From assembly GCA_937880175.1 (NCBI GenBank), contig CALFLO010000176.1, forward strand, positions 1 to 64,000: a DNA stretch of 64,000 bases, in the 5' to 3' direction. Numbering within the stretch: the stretch's first letter is position 1; every line of letters starts with the position of its first letter. Below are positions 44,297 through 52,811 of this stretch, piece by piece. The DNA comes from an uncultured Gluconobacter sp. Its GTDB lineage: Bacteria > Pseudomonadota > Alphaproteobacteria > Acetobacterales > Acetobacteraceae. The translations under genes were made by a program, and so were the position numbers. The notes beneath the pieces were generated by a model. That model was not told the origin of the DNA and searched no databases. It saw nothing but the letters and a program-made list of their open reading frames with translations.

Positions 44297-45361
44297 ATGG
44301 GTTATCGGGTTGCGGTTGTTGGCGCCACGGGTGCGGTGGGGCGTGAACTGCTGCGAATTCTGGCGGAGCGGGACTTTCCGGTGGACGAGGTTGTGGCGCT
44401 GGCCTCGCCGCGCTCCACGGGACGCGAGATTTCCTTCGGGGACAAGAAAGTCCTGAAGGTCCAGAATCTCGAGACGTTCGATTTCAAGGGCTGGGACATT
44501 GCGCTGTTCTCGCCGGGCGGCGCGATTTCGGCCGTTTATGCCCCCAAGGCTGCGGCTGCGGGATGTGTGGTGATCGACAACACGTCGCATTTCCGCATGG
44601 AGCCGGGTGTGCCGCTGATCGTGCCGGAAGTGAACGCGGCTGCGATCGGCAAGGCGAGCCGGGGCATCATCGCCAACCCGAACTGCTCGACGGCGCAGAT
44701 GTTGGTCGCCCTCAAGCCGCTGCATGACCTGTTCCGGATCAAGCGCATCGTGGTCTCGACCTATCAGGCGGTTTCGGGCGCCGGCAAGGACGGGATGGAC
44801 GAGCTGTTCGCCCAGACCAAGGGCACCTTCGTCAACGATCAGCCGACGGTGGCGCAGTTCACCAAGCAGATTGCCTTCAACGTCATTCCCCATATCGACC
44901 GTTTCATGGACGACGGTGCGACCAAGGAAGAATGGAAGATGGCCGTCGAAACCCGCAAGATCATGGATCCGGACATCAAGGTTCTGGCGACATGTGTGCG
45001 CGTTCCGGTGTTCATCGGGCACTCGGAAGCCATCAGCATCGAGTGCGAAAAGCCGGTTGATCTGAAGAAGGCGCGTGAAGCGCTGCGCAAGGCGCCGGGC
45101 GTGATCCTGCGCGATGAGCGTGAAGACGGTGGCTACGTCACGCCGATCGAATGTGTGGGCGAGGATGCAACCTATGTGTCGCGCCTGCGGATTGATCCGT
45201 CGGTCGAGAACGGTCTGGCGCTGTGGTGCGTATCCGACAATCTACGCAAGGGCGCGGCCCTCAATGCGGTTCAGATCGCGGAAAGCATCGTGAAGCAGGG
45301 ACTTCTGAAGGACGGACAGCTTTTCCGCCGTAATGAAGTGCCGGACGAAGATGAAGACTGA
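44297..45361 (+). CDS. asd: aspartate-semialdehyde dehydrogenase
   Basis: A 354-residue enzyme that reduces aspartyl phosphate to aspartate semialdehyde on the way to lysine, threonine, methionine and diaminopimelate. The NADP motif GATGAVGRE is at the N-terminus and the catalytic Cys130 is in NPNCSTAQM. The VSGAGKDGMDEL and CVRVPVFIGHSE segments are typical. murQ starts 3 bp after its stop. dapB, the next step toward DAP, lies elsewhere in this window (57556). Confidence 0.96.
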   Translation: MGYRVAVVGATGAVGRELLRILAERDFPVDEVVALASPRSTGREISFGDKKVLKVQNLETFDFKGWDIALFSPGGAISAVYAPKAAAAGCVVIDNTSHFRMEPGVPLIVPEVNAAAIGKASRGIIANPNCSTAQMLVALKPLHDLFRIKRIVVSTYQAVSGAGKDGMDELFAQTKGTFVNDQPTVAQFTKQIAFNVIPHIDRFMDDGATKEEWKMAVETRKIMDPDIKVLATCVRVPVFIGHSEAISIECEKPVDLKKAREALRKAPGVILRDEREDGGYVTPIECVGEDATYVSRLRIDPSVENGLALWCVSDNLRKGAALNAVQIAESIVKQGLLKDGQLFRRNEVPDEDED

Positions 45362-45364
45362 GCG

Positions 45365-46252
45365 ATGACGGCGTCCCGTACCGAGACTGTTCTTGCGGCC
45401 AACGAGGATATCGAGCGCCTGCCGCTCGATATCCTTCTGGACCGGCTTCTGACGTCCCAGAAGGCGGCGCTGGACCGGGTCGGGGAGGCATTGCCGTCCA
45501 TCGAACGGGCCGTTGAGGCCGCCGTGCCCCGCCTTCAGGCTGGGGGGCGGCTGGTCTATGCGGGGGCAGGGACGTCCGGGCGGATCGGATTGCAGGACGG
45601 TGTTGAACTGACGCCGACCTTTGGTGTGGCGCCGGAGAAGCTGGTTCTGCTGCTCGCCGGTGGGGCCGGGGCGACAACCCAGGCTGCGGAAGGTGCGGAA
45701 GACCGGGAAGATCAGGCGCGGCTTGATCTCATGGAATATCACCCCACCGAACATGACGTGGTGATCGGCGTCGCAGCCAGCGGCAACACGCCCTACACCT
45801 GCGCCGTCGTTCAGGTCGGACGGGAAGTGGGCGCACTGACGATCGGTGTCAGCGGGAATCCGGCCTCCCGCCTGTTGCGCGAAGCGGAACTCGGGGTCTG
45901 TATTCCGACGGGGGCCGAGGTTTTGGCGGGTTCGACACGCATGGCTGCCGGGACTGCGCAGAAAGTCACGCTGAACCTGTTTTCCACGGCGCTGATGACC
46001 CGTCTGGGGCATGTCTATCGCGGACGTATGGTGGATATGCGTATCAGCAACGACAAGCTTCAGGCACGAGCGGAACGCATGGTCATGGAGTTGGCTGGCG
46101 GGACGGCCGAAGAGGCGCGGGAAGCGCTGAGGCTGGCGCAGGGGAACACGAAGCGTGCTGTTCTGCTGCGGCGCGGTGTCGCGCGGGCAGAGATTGAGCC
46201 ACTACTGGAACGTTCTCAGGGCGATCTGCATTTGGCGCTCGCCGGGCTTTAA
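45365..46252 (+). CDS. murQ: N-acetylmuramic acid 6-phosphate etherase
   Basis: A 295-residue SIS-domain protein. The phosphosugar site is seen in YAGAGTSGRIGLQDGVELTPTF, ASGNTPYT and the PTGAEVLAGSTRMAAGTAQK signature. MurQ cleaves the lactyl ether of MurNAc-6-phosphate in peptidoglycan recycling. It is 3 bp downstream of asd. A hairpin (CTGCGGGA/TCCCGCAG, 46295-46328) without a T run follows, before the convergent host-attachment gene. Confidence 0.93.
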   Translation: MTASRTETVLAANEDIERLPLDILLDRLLTSQKAALDRVGEALPSIERAVEAAVPRLQAGGRLVYAGAGTSGRIGLQDGVELTPTFGVAPEKLVLLLAGGAGATTQAAEGAEDREDQARLDLMEYHPTEHDVVIGVAASGNTPYTCAVVQVGREVGALTIGVSGNPASRLLREAELGVCIPTGAEVLAGSTRMAAGTAQKVTLNLFSTALMTRLGHVYRGRMVDMRISNDKLQARAERMVMELAGGTAEEAREALRLAQGNTKRAVLLRRGVARAEIEPLLERSQGDLHLALAGL

Positions 46253-46340
46253 GTGCAGTGTTTTGGCCTTCTGGCCATGCGCTATCTGCCGGAACTGCGG
46301 GAAGAGCGATCTGACGACCCTCCCGCAGCAGTAATGCGGA

Positions 46341-46763
46341 TCAGACGGAAGCGAGTTCGGGCCAGCCGGTTTCCGGGCGGTCGAGATGCTTCAGAAGGTC
46401 ATGGTCCGGTGTGTTGACGAGATCCTTGACTAGAGTCTTGAAAAGCTTCTTGCTCGTCGGCTTGTCGAGATGCTCGCGGATTTCATGGGACGCCTGCGCC
46501 GGGGCAACAAGGAAAATACCTTCGACGTCGCTGTTCAGCGCGACCTTGTTGATATGGCCAGCCAGATCACGGGTGAAGTGTTCTTTGAGCTGCTCGTGCG
46601 GATTTTCGCGCGGAGCCTTGATGGCGGCAACGTCCTTTTCCGCGCTGGAACCCTTGTGCAGGTCGAAGCTTGCAATGGTGCGGAGCTGTGCGCCTTCGAG
46701 GCGCAGGAAGCGGGCTTTTTCGCCGTCGGCGACAACGTAAATGACGGGGTCCTGTGTAGCCAT
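46341..46763 (-). CDS. host-attachment-family protein
   Basis: A 140-residue cytoplasmic protein starting MATQDPVIYVVADGEKARFL, as in the host attachment protein family (named from an Agrobacterium plant-attachment mutant). The APRENPHEQLKEHFTRDLAGHIN and IFLVAPAQASHEIREHL segments resemble the ribosome-release (eRF1/baeRF-like) fold. Biochemical function is unknown and the attachment role should not be assumed. The start at 46763 omits an upstream open stretch that lacks similarity. Confidence 0.78.
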   Translation of the reverse strand: MATQDPVIYVVADGEKARFLRLEGAQLRTIASFDLHKGSSAEKDVAAIKAPRENPHEQLKEHFTRDLAGHINKVALNSDVEGIFLVAPAQASHEIREHLDKPTSKKLFKTLVKDLVNTPDHDLLKHLDRPETGWPELASV

Positions 46764-47012
46764 GTCTGGAAAACCTTGTTTCGAAATCTGATGATGTATC
46801 TGTAACAGCTTCGAGATGGGATGGTTGCCTGCGGACGACAAGGCCGTTCAGAGTCGTATTCCATTAAGTTATTGAAAATATTTGAATATTTCATTTTCTT
46901 GAATGTTTTTTGAAAAATTCGGATTTTTTTTGTTGAAACACGCAGAAGATATGCCCAATCTCTGAATTGAGCTTACCGGAAAATCTTTTCCAAAGGCTCA
47001 AAGGAGGCAAGT

Positions 47013-47144
47013 ATGGCTCTGACGAATACTCTTCTGCCGTATGTTGGTCCCATGACCGTCGCTGTTGCGGTGTTTGCCTATACTTTGCTGCAAGGGACCC
47101 GGAAACCGGATGTTTCTTATGCGAAAGTAAGGCACCGACGATAG
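47013..47144 (+). CDS. 43-residue putative membrane peptide
   Basis: A short gene too small for most callers. A perfect AAGGAGG ribosome-binding site (47001-47007) lies 5 nt before the ATG. The product MALTNTLLPYVGPM-TVAVAVFAYTLLQG-... has one hydrophobic helix (about residues 8-27) and a basic C-terminus (KVRHRR). It lies 76 bp before hemH. No family is recognised; coding status rests on the ribosome-binding site and transmembrane character. Confidence 0.55.
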   Translation: MALTNTLLPYVGPMTVAVAVFAYTLLQGTRKPDVSYAKVRHRR

Positions 47145-47220
47145 CGTCCCGCAAGGGACGCGTATCTTCTACGTTTTACCCCTTTTCTAAGTGCGTGCCC
47201 GGTTCCACAGTGAGGGCACC

Positions 47221-48252
47221 ATGGCTTTCATACACAAGACTCCCAAAGTTGCTCCTCCGCCAGAAGGTCGGACGGGTATCCTCCTTATCAATCTGGGAAC
47301 GCCTGATGACACAGGCTATGTCTCGGTAAGGCGATATCTGAGCGAGTTTCTCTCTGACCGTCGCGTCATCGAGAGTTCTCCCCTGATCTGGCAACCGATC
47401 CTCCAGGGCATCATCCTGACAAAACGTCCTTTCGCCAGCGGCGCAAACTATGCGCGGATCTGGCACAAGGAAGAAAATGCCTCCCCGCTGCGTGTTTATA
47501 CACGTCGGCAGGCCGAAGGGCTGGCTGAGCGCCTGCGTGCAGACGGCGTTCCGGTCGAATGGGGCATGCGCTACGGTCGTCCGTCCGTTGCCAGGGCTGT
47601 TGAGAGCCTTATGGATCAGGGTTGCGACCGGATCGTCAGTATCGCGCTTTATCCGCAGTATTCCGCGACGACAACCGCAACTGCCAATGACCAGCTTTTC
47701 CGGGCTCTCATGCGTCTGCGCCGTCAGCCCGCCGTTCTGACCGTTCCGTCATTCCCGGATCATCCTGCGTTTATCCGCGCCCTTGAAACATCCGTTCATG
47801 ACACGCTTGGAGGTCTGAGCTTCAAGCCGCAGCAGATCGTGGCGTCGTTTCATGGTCTCCCCAAGACCTGTATCGAAAAGGGCGATACCTATCGGGACGA
47901 GTGCGAGCGCACGATCGCGGCGCTGCGTCAGGCACTGGGGCTGAGCGAGGAGCAGATGCCGCTGACATTCCAGTCCCGTTTCGGGCCGCTCGAATGGGTT
48001 CAGCCCTATACGGCTCCATACGTCAAAGGTCTGCCGGCTCAGGGAATCACAAAGATTGCCGTCATCATGCCAGGGTTCATGGTGGACTGCCTTGAGACGC
48101 TGGATGAAATCGGCAACGAGCTTCGTGAGGAATTCATGGAAGCGGGAGGTGAAGAGTTCGCCCTTGTGCCTTGTCTGAACGACTCGAAAGGCGCGGTTGA
48201 TCTTCTCGAAGAGCTGTCCCGGTCGGCCATGGCCGGGTTTCATCGCGGCTGA
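47221..48252 (+). CDS. hemH: ferrochelatase
   Basis: A 343-residue HemH that inserts ferrous iron into protoporphyrin IX, the last step of protohaem synthesis. GILLINLGTPD near the N-terminus, YPQYSATTT and the active-site His211 in FHGLP are characteristic, as is the PGFMVDCLETLDEI segment. The ATG at 47221 has GAGGG upstream and starts the conserved region; the longer frame begins with GTG. A strong terminator follows. Confidence 0.95.
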   Translation: MAFIHKTPKVAPPPEGRTGILLINLGTPDDTGYVSVRRYLSEFLSDRRVIESSPLIWQPILQGIILTKRPFASGANYARIWHKEENASPLRVYTRRQAEGLAERLRADGVPVEWGMRYGRPSVARAVESLMDQGCDRIVSIALYPQYSATTTATANDQLFRALMRLRRQPAVLTVPSFPDHPAFIRALETSVHDTLGGLSFKPQQIVASFHGLPKTCIEKGDTYRDECERTIAALRQALGLSEEQMPLTFQSRFGPLEWVQPYTAPYVKGLPAQGITKIAVIMPGFMVDCLETLDEIGNELREEFMEAGGEEFALVPCLNDSKGAVDLLEELSRSAMAGFHRG

Positions 48253-48276
48253 ACGTCACTGCTGTCAGTTTTCGTC

Positions 48277-48311
48277 AAAACCCCACCCGCTCCCGGGTGG
48301 GGTTTTTTTTT
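48277..48311 (+). terminator. intrinsic terminator of hemH
   Basis: A stem of CCCCACCC/GGGTGGGG extended by A-T pairs, a 6-nt loop and a run of nine T residues, 25 bp after the hemH stop. Confidence 0.92.
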
Positions 48312-48351
48312 GTGTAAATTCCGTGCCGGAAAGGCCGCAAAGATTTTTAGC

Positions 48352-48380
48352 TTGCATTGCGCGCAGCGTTTTCCTATAAC
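48352..48380 (+). promoter_or_regulatory. sigma-70-like promoter of the candidate small RNA
   Basis: TTGCAT (48352-48357) and TATAAC (48375-48380) are separated by exactly 17 bp, close to the consensus. The predicted start is near 48387. Confidence 0.6.
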
Positions 48381-48386
48381 TGTGGC

Positions 48387-48481
48387 ACTGAGCCATAAAA
48401 CATAGTCAAAAACTGGTTCTAAAAAGCAATTTCAGACAAGAATTTCCAGAAAGGCCGTTCCCTCCGGGAGCGGCCTTTTTT
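48387..48481 (+). ncRNA. candidate small RNA (about 95 nt) upstream of levansucrase
   Basis: The segment lies between a good promoter and a strong terminator and has no ORF. It can fold a 5' hairpin (TGGC-ACTGA-GCCA), a middle stem (CTGG.../...CCAG) and the terminator hairpin, whose 12-bp stem (48451-48462 with 48466-48477) ends in six T residues. It does not resemble 6S, SRP, tmRNA or RNase P RNA. It could be a free regulatory RNA or an attenuated leader of the levansucrase gene 164 bp downstream. Confidence 0.5.
48451..48481 (+). terminator. intrinsic terminator of the candidate small RNA
   Basis: A 12-bp stem (AAGGCCGTTCCC with GGGAGCGGCCTT, one G-T pair), a 3-nt loop and a six-T run. Confidence 0.88.
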
Positions 48482-48562
48482 GTTGCTTTCGTCAGAAGAA
48501 GACGCGTCTTCCTGCATCAGTATTCAGGCTCAGGGTAGGATTTTGTCCATTTCTTCTGTTTT

Positions 48563-48607
48563 GCCTCCAGTAACCGGATCCGGATCGGATTTCCGGTTAC
48601 TGGAGGC
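48563..48607 (+). promoter_or_regulatory. 15-bp perfect inverted repeat in front of levansucrase
   Basis: GCCTCCAGTAACCGG (48563-48577) and CCGGTTACTGGAGGC (48593-48607) are exact inverted copies with a 15-nt centre that is itself partly symmetric. T-rich sequence follows, and the levansucrase ATG is 38 bp beyond. It could be an attenuator, an mRNA-stabilising 5' hairpin or a protein-binding site. Confidence 0.7.
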
Positions 48608-48645
48608 CGTCTGATTCTTTTCATTTTCTAATTACGGGAAAAATC

Positions 48646-49956
48646 ATGAACGCTGTCTCCAGCACGCAGAGCGCAATCCAGTCGGGTTCGCGCTGGACGA
48701 TCGCTGACGCGATGAAGATTCATACCGATGATCCGACGACGACCATGCCGGTCATCGACTATGCGTTTCCGGTCATCGATTCCGACGTCTGGCAGTGGGA
48801 CACCTGGCTCCTGCGCGACATTCACGGCAAGACCGTCACCTTCAAGGGCTGGTATGTCATGTTCGCCCTGGTGGCCGATCGTGCCGCAACGGGCGATACG
48901 GTCGAGGGCTGGCACAGCCGCAACAACTATTCCTATATCGGCTACTACTACAGCCGCACCGGCAATGGCGCGGACTGGAAGTTCGGCGGCCGTGTCATCA
49001 AGGAAGGCGCCAATTCCCGCAGCTGGGAATGGTCCGGCTGCGCGGTCATGCGCGAGAACAGCGCCAACACGGTCGATCTGTTCTACACGTCCGTCAACGA
49101 TACCCCGTCCGAATCCGTTCCGTCCTACACGACGGGCCAGGTTATGGCAGATGCGACCGGCGTGTGGTTTGAAGGTTTCGATGTCTGCACGGACATGTTC
49201 CAGGCGGACGGCGTGAATTACGCCAATATCGTCGAAGACGCCTACTGGGACTTCCGCGATCCGCACATCTTCCGCAACCCGGACGACAACGAAATCTATG
49301 CCCTGTTTGAAGGCAATGTTCCGGGCATGCGTGGTGACTTCACCATTGATTCCGACGAGATGGGCCTCGTGCCGCCTGCCACGACCGTCCCGGCCGGTGC
49401 GCAGTATGGTGCCGCCGCCATCGGCATTGCCCGCCTGACATCCGACGCCAAGAAAGGCGATTTCTCGCAGTGGGAAATGCTGCCCGCCCTGGTGACGGCT
49501 CTGGGCGTGAATGACCAGACGGAGCGCCCGCATGTCGTGTTCCAGGACGGTCTGACCTACCTGTTCACGATCTCCCATCACTCCACCTTCACCGGCAACA
49601 GCACGGGTCCGGATGGTGTGTATGGCTTCGTCTCGCGCAACGGCATCTTTGGTCCGTACACCCCGCTGAACGGATCAGGCCTTGTGCTTGGTAATCCGTC
49701 TTCGGCTCCGTACGAAACCTACTCGCACTTCGTCGATCCCGCCGGTTACGTGCAGTCCTTCATCGACACCCTGCCACAGCCGGGTTCGGCTGACCCGCAG
49801 GATCCGGCGACCTATCGCATCGGCGGCACGCTCGCGCCGACCGTGAAGATCGTTCTCGAAGGTGAGCGGACCTTCCTGACAGAAGTTCACGCCTATGGTC
49901 AGGTCTACGCCCAGGGCGTCTGGCCGATCTCATCGACCTGGGACAAGCGTTCCTGA
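48646..49956 (+). CDS. levansucrase / GH68 fructosyltransferase
   Basis: A 436-residue glycoside hydrolase family 68 enzyme that splits sucrose and builds levan or fructo-oligosaccharides. The three catalytic carboxylates are visible: Asp52 in VWQWDTWLL (nucleophile), Asp205 in FRDPHIF (transition-state stabiliser) and Glu293 in ERPHVV (acid/base). There is no signal peptide. The length and the bare N-terminus resemble the Zymomonas enzymes rather than LsdA of Gluconacetobacter. Inulosucrases share this family, so product specificity is open. The ribosome-binding site is weak (GGGA). Confidence 0.92.
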   Translation: MNAVSSTQSAIQSGSRWTIADAMKIHTDDPTTTMPVIDYAFPVIDSDVWQWDTWLLRDIHGKTVTFKGWYVMFALVADRAATGDTVEGWHSRNNYSYIGYYYSRTGNGADWKFGGRVIKEGANSRSWEWSGCAVMRENSANTVDLFYTSVNDTPSESVPSYTTGQVMADATGVWFEGFDVCTDMFQADGVNYANIVEDAYWDFRDPHIFRNPDDNEIYALFEGNVPGMRGDFTIDSDEMGLVPPATTVPAGAQYGAAAIGIARLTSDAKKGDFSQWEMLPALVTALGVNDQTERPHVVFQDGLTYLFTISHHSTFTGNSTGPDGVYGFVSRNGIFGPYTPLNGSGLVLGNPSSAPYETYSHFVDPAGYVQSFIDTLPQPGSADPQDPATYRIGGTLAPTVKIVLEGERTFLTEVHAYGQVYAQGVWPISSTWDKRS

Positions 49957-49965
49957 AGCCGTTTT

Positions 49966-49995
49966 GCCCTCTCCCGAAAGGGGGAGGGCATTTTT
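49966..49995 (+). terminator. intrinsic terminator of levansucrase
   Basis: A 10-bp stem GCCCTCTCCC/GGGGGAGGGC with a GAAA tetraloop, followed by ATTTTT, 9 bp after the stop codon. Confidence 0.9.
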
Positions 49996-50070
49996 CTGCG
50001 TTTCAGGCGCAGAAATGCGCTGGCCACTGGCCACAAAACTGTATCAACGATTTCTGGAAAAATTATCGGC

Positions 50071-50147
50071 TGGTCGGAGTGAGAGGATTCGAACCTCCGG
50101 CCCCTGCGTCCCGAACACAGTGCTCTACCAGGCTGAGCTACACTCCG
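50071..50147 (-). tRNA. tRNA-Pro (anticodon CGG)
   Basis: A 77-nt cloverleaf on the minus strand with encoded CCA. The acceptor stem CGGAGTG/CACTCCG, anticodon stem CTGTG/CGCAG with loop TTCGGGA and T arm GGAGG/CCTCT (one G-T pair) fit. The anticodon is at 50111-50113. Confidence 0.97.
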
Positions 50148-50207
50148 GCCGACGGCGCTTCTCCTACAGGGGTTAACGCTTTCCTGCAAGAGGGCCGGGG
50201 CGAAAAA

Positions 50208-50915
50208 TCAGAGAATGAGTGCCGTTCGGGTGATATCCCGCCAGGACCACAGAACGGCGCGGGCCTGCCCCTGAATGTTCCAGACCGGCAGAAGGCCAAC
50301 GCCGCCATCTGTGACACTGACCCGCGAGTCGGCAGAGTTGTCGCGATTGTCCCCCATGACGAACAGATGGCCTTCGGGAACGGTAAAAGGTGCAATGTTA
50401 TCCAGACCTCCGTCCTGCGAGATTTTGAGGATGTCGTGATGCACATTCCCCGGCAGGGTCTCGTTGTAGCGTTCCGCCGGGAGCCAGACGCCTCTGTGGC
50501 TTTCCTCGCGGGTGGGCCCCATGTCTTTCCACGGCAGTTCCGCTCCGTTCAGGACGATATGTCCGTGGACGAGCGCGATCCGGTCGCCAGGAAGGCCGAT
50601 GACGCGCTTGATCCAGGTCTGGCGCAGATTGGCAGGCGCCCGGAACACGACGACGTCTCCGCGACGGGGCAGATGCCCGAAAAGACGTCCTCCGCTGCTG
50701 TCATGCGGCGTCAGGGCATGACCGAAGGGCAGGTTGGCCGTGCTGAGGCCATAGCTGGGCACAACAACGCCGATCTGGTCCCCGATCATCAGCGTGGGCT
50801 CCATCGAAGCCGAGGGCACGATGTAAGCCGCCGCAAAGGTGCTGTGAATGGTGAGGGCGCCCAGAAGGATGGGCAGGCAGGACAGGATGTCCCGGATGAA
50901 CTTGCGCAGGGTCAT
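50208..50915 (-). CDS. lepB: signal peptidase I
   Basis: A 235-residue membrane protease that removes signal peptides of exported proteins. After one N-terminal transmembrane helix, the catalytic Ser37 (PSASMEPT) and Lys103 (TWIKRVIGLPGD) are in place, and the later GDNRDNSADSR box is conserved. Many Gluconobacter carry more than one signal peptidase I; whether this is the main copy cannot be told. It is not next to lepA or rnc, the common partners. Confidence 0.92.
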   Translation of the reverse strand: MTLRKFIRDILSCLPILLGALTIHSTFAAAYIVPSASMEPTLMIGDQIGVVVPSYGLSTANLPFGHALTPHDSSGGRLFGHLPRRGDVVVFRAPANLRQTWIKRVIGLPGDRIALVHGHIVLNGAELPWKDMGPTREESHRGVWLPAERYNETLPGNVHHDILKISQDGGLDNIAPFTVPEGHLFVMGDNRDNSADSRVSVTDGGVGLLPVWNIQGQARAVLWSWRDITRTALIL

Positions 50916-50992
50916 GGTGAGGGTCTCCGTGGCGTGAAGGGTGCCTCATGGGGCTCACAGAGCCAGTTAAACCTGCGTCAGGTCCTGTCATG

Positions 50993-51028
50993 AAAAAAGG
51001 GGCGTCCCGTCATGGGGCACCCCTTTTT
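50993..51028 (-). terminator. intrinsic terminator of etfBA
   Basis: An imperfect stem of AAAGGGG(TG)CCCC with GGG(A)CGCCCCTTT and a six-T run on the minus strand, about 23 bp after the etfA stop. Confidence 0.85.
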
Positions 51029-51050
51029 GTCGTTTCAGCGAAAGAGCGCC

Positions 51051-51956
51051 TTACAGCGCCTTTTCGAGTGCCGGCAGGATTTCGAACAGATCGCCCACGA
51101 TGCCGTAATCGGCGACCTTGAAGATCGGTGCTTCCGGATCGGTGTTGATCGCCACGATGACGCGGCTGTCCTTCATGCCGGCCAGATGCTGGATCGCACC
51201 CGACAGGCCCACGGCGATATAGAGTTCCGGCGCCACGATCTTGCCGGTCTGGCCGACCTGCATCTCGTTCGGGGCAAAACCGGAATCCACGGCCGCACGC
51301 GAGGCACCGATGGCGGCGTTCAGCTTGTCGGCGATGGGTTCGAGCAGCTTGAAGTTTGCAGCGTCCTTCATGCCCTTGCCACCGGAAATCACCACGCGGG
51401 CAGATTCCAGTTCCGGACGGTCGGAGGCCGAAAGCTCGACCTTCACGAAGACGGACTTCTCGCTGGCCGGAGCCTCGACCGTCTCGATCGCAGCAGAGCC
51501 ACCTTCAGCAGCAACCGGATCGAAATTGGAGCCGCGGATCGTCAGCACCTTGATGCTGTCAGCGGAACGGACCGTTGCCAGCGCGTTACCGGCATAGATC
51601 GGACGCACGAAGGTGTCGGCATCCTTGATCTCGACCACATCGGGGATGGGCTGCACGTCCAGCAGGCCCGCCAGACGCGGCAGGATGTTCTTGCCGGTGG
51701 CGGAGGCTGCGGCCACGATGTGGCTGTAGTCCTTTGCGCGAGCGGCCAGAAGATCGGCAGCGGGTTCGGCCAGATCGTTGACCAGACCCGGCACGCTGAG
51801 AACGCGCGTCACACCCGGCAGGGTGGCAGCGGCCTGTGCGCCGTCTCCGAACACGATGGCATCGACGGCACCGAAGCGCGAGGCCGCGGCAACAGCCGAA
51901 CGGGAAGCCTGACGGACCGCGCCGTTCTCGACTTCAACCAGAACAAGAGCGGTCAT
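51051..51956 (-). CDS. etfA: electron transfer flavoprotein alpha subunit
   Basis: A 301-residue EtfA. The C-terminal FAD domain has the signature from [22 protein letters not shown] to [16 protein letters not shown]. EtfA with EtfB carries electrons from acyl-CoA, dimethylglycine or similar dehydrogenases to ETF-ubiquinone oxidoreductase. Its ATG overlaps the etfB stop (ATGA), so the subunits are coupled. Confidence 0.95.
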   Translation of the reverse strand: MTALVLVEVENGAVRQASRSAVAAASRFGAVDAIVFGDGAQAAATLPGVTRVLSVPGLVNDLAEPAADLLAARAKDYSHIVAAASATGKNILPRLAGLLDVQPIPDVVEIKDADTFVRPIYAGNALATVRSADSIKVLTIRGSNFDPVAAEGGSAAIETVEAPASEKSVFVKVELSASDRPELESARVVISGGKGMKDAANFKLLEPIADKLNAAIGASRAAVDSGFAPNEMQVGQTGKIVAPELYIAVGLSGAIQHLAGMKDSRVIVAINTDPEAPIFKVADYGIVGDLFEILPALEKAL

Positions 51957-52705
51957 CAGATCACCTTCGCTTCTGTCTTGAGCTTCTCGACCAGTTCGGC
52001 CGCGCTGTTCACTTTCACGCCTTCCTTGCGCTCCAGCGGTTCGGCCACGGAGACCACCGTCAGGCGCGACGCCGTATCGACGCCCAGGCTGTCGATCTCG
52101 ACCGTCTCAAGCGGCTTCTTGCGGGCCTTCATGATGTTCGGTAGCGACGCATAGCGCGGCTCGTTGAGGCGCAGATCCGCCGTCACCACGGCCGGGAGCG
52201 TGAGGGACACGACTTCCGTGCCGCCATCGATCTCGCGGGCGACTTCGATACGACCATCGGCAACCGTCACCGCACTGGCGAACGTCCCCTGCGGCCAGCC
52301 AAGCTTGGCGGCCAGGATCTGGCCCGTGGCGTTCATGTCGTCGTCGATCGCCTGCTTGCCCATGCAGATCAGACCGGCCTCCTCGCGCGTGGCGATGGCC
52401 TTGAGCACGTTGGCCACAGCGCGCGGCTCAAGCGTGTCGTCCGTGCGCACGAGAATGGCGCGGTCCGCACCCATGGCCATGGCCGTGCGCAAAACGTCCT
52501 GCGCGGCCTGTGCGCCGATGGTCACGACCACAACTTCCTTTGCGGCACCCTTTTCACGAAGGCGCACTGCTTCCTCGACTGCGATTTCGTCGAACGGATT
52601 CATGGACATTTTCACGCCCTGCGTTTCGACACCGCTGCCATCGGCCGCTACACGTACCTTGACGTTGTAATCGACCACCCGTTTGACTGGGACCAGAACT
52701 TTCAT
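51956..52705 (-). CDS. etfB: electron transfer flavoprotein beta subunit
   Basis: A 249-residue EtfB starting [19 protein letters not shown], the family N-terminus, which fixes the ATG at 52705 (GAAAG upstream). It carries the AMP-binding and ETF-recognition loop ([34 protein letters not shown]). It pairs with etfA. The downstream electron acceptor gene lies immediately upstream of it on the same strand (52812). Confidence 0.95.
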   Translation of the reverse strand: MKVLVPVKRVVDYNVKVRVAADGSGVETQGVKMSMNPFDEIAVEEAVRLREKGAAKEVVVVTIGAQAAQDVLRTAMAMGADRAILVRTDDTLEPRAVANVLKAIATREEAGLICMGKQAIDDDMNATGQILAAKLGWPQGTFASAVTVADGRIEVAREIDGGTEVVSLTLPAVVTADLRLNEPRYASLPNIMKARKKPLETVEIDSLGVDTASRLTVVSVAEPLERKEGVKVNSAAELVEKLKTEAKVI

Positions 52706-52811
52706 CGTCATCTTTCGCTGCTGTCGCCGCCACAAAAACGGGCGTCACCGTAGCGGGACTGCCCGGAAAAGTCACATCCCGCTCCGGATGATCCCGTCTG
52801 CGGGAAGAAAT

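Larger units (their letters stand above)
48253..48645 (+). other. 393-bp region between hemH and levansucrase
   Basis: It contains, in order: the hemH terminator, a promoter-like element, a short transcript-like segment ending in a second strong terminator, and a long hairpin close to the levansucrase start. No coding frame is supported. Confidence 0.8.

Noticed and set aside
49905..50189. 94-codon minus-strand frame covering tRNA-Pro
   Set aside because: The SVAQPGRALCSGRRGRRFES-like stretch is tRNA read as protein.
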